NCBI GenBank assembly: GCA_938039915.1
Contig: CALHUA010000064.1
Span: forward strand, 1 to 39,236
Reading direction: 5' to 3'
DNA: 39,236 bases
From: an uncultured Anderseniella sp.
GTDB taxonomy: Bacteria > Pseudomonadota > Alphaproteobacteria > Rhizobiales > Aestuariivirgaceae
Shown: one piece after another, positions 1 to 6,738 of the stretch
Position numbering within the stretch: position 1 is the first letter of the stretch
Layout of the letters: each line of letters begins with the position of its first letter
Notes under the pieces: generated by a model
What the model saw: the letters and a program-made list of their open reading frames with translations, nothing else
Told to the model about the DNA's origin: nothing
Database searches by the model: none
Program-made: the position numbers and the translations under genes

Positions 1-293
1 TAACTGTCGAAGCCGGTTACTTCCTGCTTGGCCAGGTTGAATACCCGCGCCACGTTCTGGGTTTCTTCCGGGTGGATCACGAAGATCTCGCGGAACGCAG
101 CAATTTCCGCTTCACTGACCAGCCCGTCCGCCTTGGCCATCTTGGCAGACAACGCGATCACACCGATGGTGAAGGCAACGGATTTTTGTGGATCGCGTTT
201 TTCACGCGGTGCACCGACAATGCGCGACAATGCCTCGCTGACACTGTCTCCCACCGCCTGAAGTATCTCAGTGATTGTCGTCCATATCGTCAT
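1..293 (-). CDS. TerB/DjlA-type co-chaperone-like protein (3' part cut by window edge)
   Basis: Reading leftwards from an ATG at 293, the frame stays open to the window edge, giving 97 residues of an incomplete protein. The N-terminus is followed by a helical segment with VAFTIGVIALSAKMAKADG and then VSEAEIAAFREIF, which resembles the TerB-like helical domain at the start of alphaproteobacterial DjlA-type proteins (TerB domain followed by a C-terminal J domain). The J domain would lie outside the window and cannot be confirmed. DjlA-like proteins are co-chaperones that stimulate DnaK; whether this one does is inferred from the family only. It diverges from the EamA transporter starting at 361, leaving 67 bp for both promoters. 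A stand-alone TerB protein without a J domain is the main alternative. Confidence 0.72.
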   Translation of the reverse strand, partial: MTIWTTITEILQAVGDSVSEALSRIVGAPREKRDPQKSVAFTIGVIALSAKMAKADGLVSEAEIAAFREIFVIHPEETQNVARVFNLAKQEVTGFDS

Positions 294-360
294 TGCTTGT
301 CAGACTACCCGATGACCATTAGGTTTCGCACCTGTTTCCCACATCAATTACAAAGATTTC

Positions 361-1221
361 ATGTCGCACACCACCAAGGGCTATTTGCTGGCATTTGCCG
401 GTGTCGTCATTTTTGGCCTGACACTGCCGTTTACCCGCATTGCCGTGGCTGAACTGCCACCGGTGTTTGTCGGTCTGGGCCGGGCCATTGTCGCCGCCGT
501 GATTGCAGGCATCATGCTGAGTGTGACGCGTTCACCCCGCCCGGTCCGTCGCGACCTGTTGAAATTGTTGCTTGCCGGATTCGGTATCGTTATCGGCTTT
601 CCCCTGTTTTCCGCCATCGCCATGCAAACCGCCCCGGCAAGCCACGGTGGCGTGGTGCTGGGCATCCTGCCATTGGCGACAGCAGCGGCCGCGATCGCGT
701 TTGCCGGTGAAAACCCGTCGCTGAAATTCTGGGCCTGGGCCATTGCAGGCTCTGTTGCTGTGGTTGTGTTTGCCTTGCTGAACGCCGGTGGCGGTGAGCT
801 TTACGGTGCCGATTTGTGGCTGTTGGGCTCCATTGTCGCAGCCGCCGTCGGCTATGCCATATCAGGCGACCTGACCAGGCGGCTGGGTGGATGGCAGGTG
901 ATCTCCTGGTGCCTGCTGGTCATGGTGCCGATCATCATCATACCGGTGATGTTGTCCCTGCCCGAGGTAAACTGGAATGCGTCAACTTCCGCCTGGCTGG
1001 CGTTCGCCTATGTGGCCGTCTTCTCGCAATTCCTGGGTTTTTTCTTCTGGAACAACGGCATGGCACTTGCCGGTGTAGCCAGGGCCGGGCAGGTTCAGTT
1101 GCTGCAGATATTCGTGACACTGGCAGGATCATGGGTCCTGCTCGGTGAAACCGTGACGGCCGTTACCTTTGGCTTTGCCCTGATAGTGGCATTCTGCGTC
1201 TGGATGGGCCGCAAGGCGTAA
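361..1221 (+). CDS. EamA-family (DMT superfamily) membrane transporter
   Basis: A 286-residue, very hydrophobic protein with about ten predicted membrane segments arranged as two EamA repeats. The first repeat begins near residue 6 (GYLLAFAGVVIFGLTLPFTR) and the second near residue 150 (DLWLLGSIVAAAVGYAISG). The late ARAGQVQLLQIFVTLAGSWVLLGE is typical of the second EamA repeat, where the penultimate helices and a Gly-Glu turn are conserved. Such proteins export or import small metabolites across the inner membrane; the substrate cannot be read from sequence. The ATG at 361 has only a weak purine stretch (AAAGA) upstream. It converges with the flavodoxin-like gene, whose end is 12 bp away. 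A second EamA protein of a different subfamily is encoded at 11619-12611. Confidence 0.88.
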   Translation: MSHTTKGYLLAFAGVVIFGLTLPFTRIAVAELPPVFVGLGRAIVAAVIAGIMLSVTRSPRPVRRDLLKLLLAGFGIVIGFPLFSAIAMQTAPASHGGVVLGILPLATAAAAIAFAGENPSLKFWAWAIAGSVAVVVFALLNAGGGELYGADLWLLGSIVAAAVGYAISGDLTRRLGGWQVISWCLLVMVPIIIIPVMLSLPEVNWNASTSAWLAFAYVAVFSQFLGFFFWNNGMALAGVARAGQVQLLQIFVTLAGSWVLLGETVTAVTFGFALIVAFCVWMGRKA

Positions 1222-1233
1222 CTTGTTTGAGGT

Positions 1234-1698
1234 TTAGAATACCCCGGCCTCAAGCCCTGCCGCCATGGCGAGACCAAGCTCTTCGACCTGTTGCGTGAAA
1301 CCGTCCTGCCATCCGCCATGCAGGATCATCGGCTCCTGCACCAGCTTCCAGCGTAACCCCCCGGTAATGCTCTCAATGGCGCGGCGGGTGCCGGTGCCGT
1401 CAAGGCCTGCCCGGATATAGACGCCCAGCGGCAGTCCCTGCTTTTCCTCGATCACCCCGTTATAGGTGCGGTCAAAGAAGTCCTTCAGGGCGCCGGACAT
1501 GTAACCGAGGTTTTCCGTGGTGCCGAGGATGATGCCGTCACAGGTCAGCACATCGTCCGGGCCCGCCTCGAACGGCGTCTTCGATACGATTTCTACACCA
1601 GCTACATCCGGCGACGCGGCGCCCCGCACTGCCGCGTCACGAAGTGCCACCGTGTTGGGCGACGGCACATGCGCAACTATCAGAAGCCGCTTTGTCAC
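1234..1698 (-). CDS. Flavodoxin-like / NAD(P)H-dependent FMN reductase family protein
   Basis: The 154-residue protein begins MTKRLLIVAHVPSPNTVALRD, a flavodoxin-fold first strand followed by the FMN-phosphate-binding loop. The middle contains a strand and turn of the form CDGIILGTTENLGYMSGALKDF, the usual flavin-contacting loop of NAD(P)H-dependent FMN reductases and WrbA-like proteins. It is likely a soluble FMN-binding oxidoreductase; substrate unknown. Start is GTG at 1698, and its first base overlaps the end of the aldo/keto reductase gene in a GTGA, so the two are probably translationally coupled. With the aldo/keto reductase and META-domain gene it forms a three-gene minus-strand operon. 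A GTG start and tight coupling suggest it is made in fixed ratio with the reductase. Confidence 0.82.
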   Translation of the reverse strand: MTKRLLIVAHVPSPNTVALRDAAVRGAASPDVAGVEIVSKTPFEAGPDDVLTCDGIILGTTENLGYMSGALKDFFDRTYNGVIEEKQGLPLGVYIRAGLDGTGTRRAIESITGGLRWKLVQEPMILHGGWQDGFTQQVEELGLAMAAGLEAGVF

Positions 1699-2678
1699 GA
1701 GTGGCCCTGAACGGCACGTGGCGCATAGGGCGCTTCCAGCGAAGCGATCTGCACATCGGTCAGCTTAATGTCAGTTGCCGCAACTGCATCGGTCAGGTGA
1801 TGTGGTTTGGTAGCACCGATAATGGGTGACGTGATGCCCTTGGCCAGCACCCAGGCAAGAGCGATCTGTGCCGGTTTCACGTCCAGTTTCGCTGCCAGTT
1901 TTTCAACCCGCGCCAGTACGGCATAGTCCTGCCTGGTGCCGAAATAGCCTTGCGCGATCTTGTCGGTCTGGCCGCGCGATGTCGCGCCCTTGCCGTCCTT
2001 GGGCTGGTTGCCGGCCAGGAAGCCCCGCGCCATCGGCGACCACGGCACCAGTGCGACACCCTCCGCCTCGCAGTACGGTATCATCTCGCGCTCTTCCTCG
2101 CGGTAGCACAGATTGTAGAAGTTCTGCATCACGCGGAATTGCGCCCAGCCATTGGCACGCTGCAGTTCGCGCAGTTTGGCAAACTGCCAGGTCCACATGC
2201 TGGAGGCGCCCAGATAGGTTGCCTTGCCGGCCCGCACCACATCGTTCAGGGCATCGGCCAGTTCCTCAAACCCGGTATCAGGGTCAAGCCGGTGAATATA
2301 CAGAAGGTCGACATAATCGGTTTTCAACCGCTTCAGCGACGCATCAATGCCCTCCAGAATATGCTTGCGCGACAATCCCTTGTCGTTTGGACCATCGCCC
2401 ATCGGCAGGCACACCTTGGTAGCAATCACCGCGTCCGACCGCTTCATGTTGGCGGCAACGAAATTACCGAGAATTTCCTCACTGGCACCTGTCGAATAGA
2501 AGTCAGCGGTATCGAAGAAATTGATGCCGGCGTCCAGCGCGCCTTTGAGGAAGGGTTGCGCGTCCGCCTCGCCCAGCACCCAGGGATGGTGCGGCCATCC
2601 CGGCGTACCGTAGCTCATCATGCCGAGGCACAGCCGGGACACCTTAACGCCCGCTCCGCCAAGTTTCACATAATCCAT
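1695..2678 (-). CDS. Aldo/keto reductase
   Basis: A 327-residue aldo/keto reductase (NADPH-dependent carbonyl reductase, TIM barrel, cytosolic). The catalytic tetrad of the superfamily can be read: Asp56 and Tyr61 in FFDTADFYSTG, Lys88 in VIATKVC, and His129 in VDLLYIHRLDP. The N-terminus MDYVKLGGAGVKVSRLCLG and the C-terminal cofactor-binding PIIGATKPHHLTDAVAA are typical of the YajO/AKR11-12-type branch. Physiological substrate is unknown; aldehydes and ketones in general are expected. The ATG at 2678 is preceded by AGGAG, which overlaps the stop codon of the META-domain gene (12 bp gap). The stop overlaps the GTG of the flavodoxin-like gene, so this is the middle gene of an operon probably concerned with redox or carbonyl stress. 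Confidence 0.93.
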   Translation of the reverse strand: MDYVKLGGAGVKVSRLCLGMMSYGTPGWPHHPWVLGEADAQPFLKGALDAGINFFDTADFYSTGASEEILGNFVAANMKRSDAVIATKVCLPMGDGPNDKGLSRKHILEGIDASLKRLKTDYVDLLYIHRLDPDTGFEELADALNDVVRAGKATYLGASSMWTWQFAKLRELQRANGWAQFRVMQNFYNLCYREEEREMIPYCEAEGVALVPWSPMARGFLAGNQPKDGKGATSRGQTDKIAQGYFGTRQDYAVLARVEKLAAKLDVKPAQIALAWVLAKGITSPIIGATKPHHLTDAVAATDIKLTDVQIASLEAPYAPRAVQGHS

Positions 2679-2690
2679 GTAGCAAGTCTC

Positions 2691-3080
2691 CTAATCGAAA
2701 TCACGGCGCTTCAAGGTCGCCAGTCGTGTCCGTTCTGCACCGTACAGGATGAGCGTCAAATGCGTCAGTTCGATTGCCCGCACCCGTTTCAACATGCTGA
2801 GCCATTCCTTCTCCTGATTCATGGCAGCTTCACTGCATAACTTGCGCGTTGTGGCGATGCCGGCAATCTTCAGTTTCGAGCCGCTTTGCTCATAGCTTGT
2901 GAAAAACCGGTTGCACCCGGCATGCCCGGAAACCTTGTTATCAGAGCCAAACTGCACAAAACGGTCATCACCATTGCCCAGCCCCCATTCTGTGCCGGCA
3001 AGGGAACTGACACCAGCAAGCACAGGCGACACAAATATCAACAAGGCAATGGAGAAACGGCAAAAATTACGCGAATTCAT
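2691..3080 (-). CDS. META-domain (HslJ-like) exported protein
   Basis: I start this gene at the ATG at 3080, which gives 129 residues with a clear signal peptide (SIALLIFVSPVLAG, cleavage likely after VLA); a longer frame to 3134 adds residues that do not look like a signal sequence. The mature part carries the META/HslJ pattern: AGTEWGLGN at the start, then a FQFGSDNKVSGHAGCNRF-like block (here VQFGSDNKVSGHAGCNRFF) and later TRKLCSE followed by a helix. The two cysteines, in AGCNRF and in RKLCSE, are common in this family. HslJ-type proteins sit in the envelope of Gram-negative bacteria and are linked to novobiocin or heat resistance; the molecular role is unclear. It is the first gene of the operon with the aldo/keto reductase and flavodoxin-like genes, and it diverges from the outer-membrane barrel gene. 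Confidence 0.8.
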   Translation of the reverse strand: MNSRNFCRFSIALLIFVSPVLAGVSSLAGTEWGLGNGDDRFVQFGSDNKVSGHAGCNRFFTSYEQSGSKLKIAGIATTRKLCSEAAMNQEKEWLSMLKRVRAIELTHLTLILYGAERTRLATLKRRDFD

Positions 3081-3270
3081 GGCGCCGAGTATGAGTGAGC
3101 CTTCAGGCGTTGGCAATTGCCGGCAGGCCGGCAATCAAGGCGAAAGGTGTTGCAAATAAGTCACAGTTTGCAAAAATCGTGGTGAAATCGGTCATTTGGC
3201 TTCGATTACCAAAAGTTCCATGCTATTTTATCAGCGCACGTACTGAATGTTGGCTAGGGGATTCTTCAAC

Positions 3271-3864
3271 ATGAAATTGGCAACCGCAAAACACTTCACG
3301 GTTCTTGCAGGCGCTCTGTCTGTCACCACATTCAGCACAGCGCAGGCTGCGGACGTGTATGATCCGGCAACCAACCTGGAGTGGTACGTCGGCATTTTCG
3401 GCGGCGGCATGTTTGCAGACACCTCAGCTTTCGCGGGCGCAGATGATACATTTGGCATCGCGGGCGGCATCGCGGGCGTGACAATTCGACAGGATACATT
3501 TTTCTATGGCCTCGAAGCCGATTTCGGCGGCGTTTTCGGAGGGCCGGATAACGCCTTTTGCGGCAGCGTCTGCGATGCCAACTGGAAAGCCCATGTCAGG
3601 GGACGAGTTGGCATCTCTGCCAGCATGTTTGATGTGTTTGTGGCCGGTGGCCTGGCCATTGCAGAACTTGATGGTGGCTTGTTTGGTGGTGAACAGACGA
3701 GGACCGGTTGGTCTATTGGCGGGGGCGTTGAAGCTCCGTTTGCTGAAACCCTTAAAGCGCGTGTTGAGGTACTGTACGATGATTTTGGAAGTTCGCGTGA
3801 AGGTATCTACAACAATAGCTGGTCCGACCTAACCGTTCGCGGTGCTATCGTATTCAATTTCTGA
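3271..3864 (+). CDS. Omp25-like outer-membrane beta-barrel protein
   Basis: Starting at the ATG at 3271, the product is 197 residues with a classical signal peptide (about 27 residues, cleavage at AQA-AD). The mature protein is Gly- and aromatic-rich with alternating strands (EWYVGIFGGGMFAD, FFYGLEADFGGVFGG, WKAHVRGRVGISASMFDVFVAGGLA, GWSIGGGVEAPFAETLKARVEVLYDDFG) and ends in a terminal Phe (VRGAIVFNF), the C-terminal signature recognised by the BAM machinery. This is the 8-stranded Omp25/OmpA-barrel type common in alphaproteobacteria. Two cysteines (CGSVC) lie in a probable surface loop. An upstream in-frame TTG at 3247-3249 would add eight residues and is less likely; AGGGG at 3256-3260 precedes the chosen ATG by ten bases. 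Its stop is three bases from the end of the convergent acyl-CoA synthetase gene. Confidence 0.85.
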   Translation: MKLATAKHFTVLAGALSVTTFSTAQAADVYDPATNLEWYVGIFGGGMFADTSAFAGADDTFGIAGGIAGVTIRQDTFFYGLEADFGGVFGGPDNAFCGSVCDANWKAHVRGRVGISASMFDVFVAGGLAIAELDGGLFGGEQTRTGWSIGGGVEAPFAETLKARVEVLYDDFGSSREGIYNNSWSDLTVRGAIVFNF

Positions 3865-3867
3865 CGT

Positions 3868-5328
3868 TCAGGCCCCGTTTCCTGTAATAGCTTTTGCAAG
3901 TCTGGACCTGTCCAGCTTGCCGCCGGTATTGGTCGGCAGGCTCGCGAGCTTTTGCAGTTTTATTTCCATTGTCCCGGCCAGTCCGTGCCGCAACCGTCTG
4001 ATCAGGTCTGCCTCAACAAATCGATCGTCGGTGATCACGGCAACGCCAATATCATCAAAACCTTCCGCATTGGGTATTCCAACCGCTCCTGCAGCAACTA
4101 CACCAGCAACGGTTTCGGCCAGGGCTTCAATCGTTTCCGGCGCAATCTTGTTGCCGCCGGTATTGATCACCTCACTCACCCTGCCGCTGATCACCAATTC
4201 TCCCTGCTTATTGATGAACCCCAGGTCACCGGTAAAGAACCAGTCGTCTTGCAAGGTGCTGCCGTCGTCGTGTCCCAGATATGCTCTGACAGCGCGTTCA
4301 TCACCTGCTGCGATTGACACTCGACCGCTTTCTCCTGCCTGCACCAACTGGTTTGTCTCATCCAGTATGTTCACCTTCAGCCAGGGCATTGGCTTGCCAA
4401 CCACACCGGGCCCGGGACCATCATCCGTCAGCTCAATCATCGTGCAACTGCCTGTCTCCGATGCGCCAAACAGATGGAATACGCGTGTTTCAAGCGCATC
4501 GCGCGCCAGTTTGGCGCGGGCCGCAGAAATGCCGCTGCCGGCCATATAGATCCGCGACAGCCGCGACAGATCATGCCCGGAGTTTGCCTGTGCGTGAGCC
4601 AGTTCGCCAATCAGCACGGGCGTCGTGAATATTTCTTCGAATTGGTGCTCTGAGACAAACTGCAGAGTCTCGTCGGCACTGTTAACCGGCCAGGCAAGAG
4701 TACCGCCGGACCGGAGTGACTGCAGCGCCAGTTCCACCCCTAATGCAGCAACCGGCAATACCGTGACAAGTCGTTTCAGTCGCTCGCTGCCGTGCAGATG
4801 GTCTTTGTCATCCAGGCGCTGTGCAACCATTGACAGGGTAAAAGGCATGAACTTTGGCATGCCTGTAGTACCTGATGACCCCAGGATCATTGCCGTGGCT
4901 GTATTATCACTGTATCGCGGCAGGTCACGCTCCGCGGCAGATACATTGTCAGCCGACCATGTCTGGTCAAACAGCAACTCCTTGATTCCGCCGGGTGGAC
5001 GGACACGATCTGTCACGACTGCGTCGAGGCTGACGCCGTTGGAGACAACCGCTGCCGGACCTGCCCCGGCGACGTAAACGCCGCCGACACGGGAGATGGC
5101 AAGAACCAGAGCCAGTCGGGCCGCAGGATTTTGTATATCGACAGCCACCTGGTCTCCGGGCCCCACCCCACCATCAAGCAACTTGAGGGAAAAAGCCGTG
5201 ACCGTTTGCTGCAATCGCGCATAACTCACGCTCTGGCCGTGCTGAGTGATGATGGCTGACGCCGCAGGATCAATCTCAAAACCGCATCTAACCAATTGAA
5301 ACAGATCATGTGCCATGGCCGCAATCAT
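3868..5328 (-). CDS. AMP-forming acyl-CoA synthetase / ligase family protein
   Basis: A 486-residue adenylate-forming enzyme that would activate a carboxylic acid as an acyl-AMP and pass it to CoA or a carrier. The family motifs appear in order: the phosphate loop GSSGTTGMPK at residues 150-159, the aromatic/adenine motif HLFGASETGS, the ribose-binding FFTGDLG, the hinge ISGRVSEVINTGGNKI and the C-terminal catalytic lysine in NTGGKLDR. Length is at the short end for the ANL superfamily. Substrate specificity cannot be read. The gene stands alone: its 3' end is three bases from the outer-membrane barrel stop and 185 bp separate its start from the next gene. An alternative ATG at 5316 (MAHDLF) would drop four residues; neither start has a convincing ribosome binding site. 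Confidence 0.9.
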   Translation of the reverse strand: MIAAMAHDLFQLVRCGFEIDPAASAIITQHGQSVSYARLQQTVTAFSLKLLDGGVGPGDQVAVDIQNPAARLALVLAISRVGGVYVAGAGPAAVVSNGVSLDAVVTDRVRPPGGIKELLFDQTWSADNVSAAERDLPRYSDNTATAMILGSSGTTGMPKFMPFTLSMVAQRLDDKDHLHGSERLKRLVTVLPVAALGVELALQSLRSGGTLAWPVNSADETLQFVSEHQFEEIFTTPVLIGELAHAQANSGHDLSRLSRIYMAGSGISAARAKLARDALETRVFHLFGASETGSCTMIELTDDGPGPGVVGKPMPWLKVNILDETNQLVQAGESGRVSIAAGDERAVRAYLGHDDGSTLQDDWFFTGDLGFINKQGELVISGRVSEVINTGGNKIAPETIEALAETVAGVVAAGAVGIPNAEGFDDIGVAVITDDRFVEADLIRRLRHGLAGTMEIKLQKLASLPTNTGGKLDRSRLAKAITGNGA

Positions 5329-5513
5329 TGCGCTGGAAGCCGCGGAAAATCAATCAGTTCAGGAATCAAAAAAGCGATTCAGTTAAGGCCAAAGGCCAAA
5401 ACTAGAACCGCTTTCCAAACGCAGGACGTACATCCGGTCTCTGCGTGTATGCTGATCAATATGGGGACTAATTATGAAGAAACAATGAACGAGGCGAATT
5501 AAAGTGAACCAGT

Positions 5514-6131
5514 TCATGCATTTTCATCAGAAAACTGCGAAAAAATAATGCTTTTCCGGCTCGACATTTGCTCCATCCACCTGGTCAAACCAGCAAATTC
5601 CGCCAGTTGCGCCCGCCCTTCCGGCACAATCGAGACATAGACCAGCATCGGATATACATAGGCATCGGCCAGGCTGAACTGATCTCCTGCCATCCAGCTT
5701 TGTCCGGCAAGCCGATCCAGTTCGCCCAGAGTGAGACCGGCGCGCTCAAGGCCCGGCATGGGCTTTCCATCTTTCCACGGCACATATACACCCCAGACCA
5801 GGTGCCTGTAGATTTCAGCGTCCGCCAGCCGCATGATCTGGCGTGCCCGGGCACGGGCTTTCGTATCGCGCGGCATAAGTTCAGGGCCGTCAAAGGCCTC
5901 GTCTATGTAAGCCGTGATGGCATCGGTTTCATAAAGCTCGAACTTTTCATGCCGGAACGACGGTATACGGCCGAACGGGTTCATGTCGTGGTAGTCCCGG
6001 GGCGGTCCACCATCAGCAAAGATGTCTACCGGATGCAGCTTGTAGTCCACTCCCTTCTCAACCAGCGCTATACGGCAGATGCGGACATAGACGCTGTAGT
6101 CAGCACCGAACAGCTCTACTGAATTGCTCAC
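5514..6131 (-). CDS. Glutathione S-transferase family protein
   Basis: A 205-residue GST with an N-terminal thioredoxin-fold domain (residues 1-80) and an all-helical C-terminal domain. The cis-proline loop is NPFGRIPSF (Pro57), and the glutathione gamma-glutamyl contact is the Glu-Thr pair at 68-69 (LYETDAI). The C-terminal GQSWMAGDQFSLADAYVYPML contains the conserved N-capping box and hydrophobic staple (SLAD) of GSTs. It is expected to conjugate or reduce substrates with glutathione in the cytosol. The start is GTG at 6131, which overlaps the stop of the upstream MarR gene as GTGA, so the two form a coupled operon. The operon is divergent from a 5-oxoprolinase, which also belongs to glutathione metabolism. 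A visibly related but degenerate copy lies at 20426-21028. Confidence 0.92.
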   Translation of the reverse strand: MSNSVELFGADYSVYVRICRIALVEKGVDYKLHPVDIFADGGPPRDYHDMNPFGRIPSFRHEKFELYETDAITAYIDEAFDGPELMPRDTKARARARQIMRLADAEIYRHLVWGVYVPWKDGKPMPGLERAGLTLGELDRLAGQSWMAGDQFSLADAYVYPMLVYVSIVPEGRAQLAEFAGLTRWMEQMSSRKSIIFSQFSDENA

Positions 6132-6652
6132 AGGGATGCGGCAGCCCGTGCTGCCTGATCATAATGGCCGGACAAAACCCGCAATTCCTTGGCCAGCGCA
6201 GATGCCGTTTCGGCTTTGAGGCCCAGGGACTTGATGGTTTCAACCAGCAGTTCTTCGCGCACTTCGCGGTACTTGCGGCAGACCTCATCACCCTTGTCCG
6301 TGAGCACAACGGTCTTTTCCTTGCCCGACTTGCCCGATTTGACCAGCCCGGCCCCGTCCAGCTTGCGAATGGCATAAGTCACCAGATGAGTGTCCTCGAC
6401 GTTCAGCACCAGGCAGATATCCGCCAGTCGCTTCGGTTTGGTGCGATGATGCACTGAAAACAGCACCAGCACATCAAGCGGTGACAGGCCCGGCACGCCT
6501 GCAGCCGTCATGCAGCGAACCATCCAGCGCTGAAACGCGTGGGACGCCATGATCAGACCGAACTCAAATTCCGACAGTGACGGCATTGCGCCCTGCGCCA
6601 GGTGTGACGAAGAGACGATCGGGCCAAGTTTTCCAGGTTTTTCATTATTCAT
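6128..6652 (-). CDS. MarR-family winged-helix transcriptional regulator
   Basis: A 174-residue regulator. The core is a winged helix: GLSPLDVLVLFSVHHRTKPKRLADICLVLNVEDTHLVTYAIRKLDGAGLVKSGKSGKEKTV places the recognition helix near residues 82-97 and the wing near residues 104-115. The helical N- and C-terminal segments fit a MarR dimer interface. Proteins of this form resemble the HTH_27-type MarR regulators found beside GST genes. It is the first gene of an operon with the GST gene and is divergent from the 5-oxoprolinase; a perfect inverted repeat (6660-6673) lies immediately upstream of its start and is a candidate operator for both directions. The ligand is unknown. No Shine-Dalgarno-like sequence precedes the ATG at 6652. 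Confidence 0.87.
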   Translation of the reverse strand: MNNEKPGKLGPIVSSSHLAQGAMPSLSEFEFGLIMASHAFQRWMVRCMTAAGVPGLSPLDVLVLFSVHHRTKPKRLADICLVLNVEDTHLVTYAIRKLDGAGLVKSGKSGKEKTVVLTDKGDEVCRKYREVREELLVETIKSLGLKAETASALAKELRVLSGHYDQAARAAASL

Positions 6653-6659
6653 ATTGACA

Positions 6660-6673
6660 ATTTACCGATAAAT
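6660..6673. promoter_or_regulatory. Candidate MarR operator in the divergent marR-GST / 5-oxoprolinase promoter region
   Basis: The 86-bp space between the two divergent genes contains a perfect inverted repeat, ATTTA-ccga-TAAAT, lying 7 bp upstream of the marR ATG and about 65 bp upstream of the oxoprolinase ATG. AT-rich interrupted palindromes in shared promoter regions are the usual target of MarR dimers. The assignment as operator is an inference; the arms are short (5 bp) and such repeats also arise by chance. Confidence 0.35.
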
Positions 6674-6738
6674 CGTAGACGTTGGCAATCACTTTTTATC
6701 ACCCGGCATGACGGGCAGGGAAAACGCAGGAGCGTATA

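Noticed and set aside
1227-1253. Inverted repeat TTGAGG ... CCTCAA at the EamA/flavodoxin convergent end
   Set aside because: It extends into the flavodoxin-like coding region, has a 15-base loop and no T-run, so it is not a credible terminator.
1950-2840. Forward open frame of 296 codons antisense to the aldo/keto reductase
   Set aside because: It runs against conserved catalytic motifs of the reductase and has no recognisable domain.
3842-4549. Forward open frame antisense to the acyl-CoA synthetase
   Set aside because: Ser/Pro-rich product typical of an antisense reading; overlaps the synthetase motifs.
5419-5446. Inverted repeat ACGCAG ... CTGCGT between the GST and acyl-CoA synthetase genes
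   Set aside because: Only 6-bp arms around a 16-base loop with no T-run; too weak to call a terminator.
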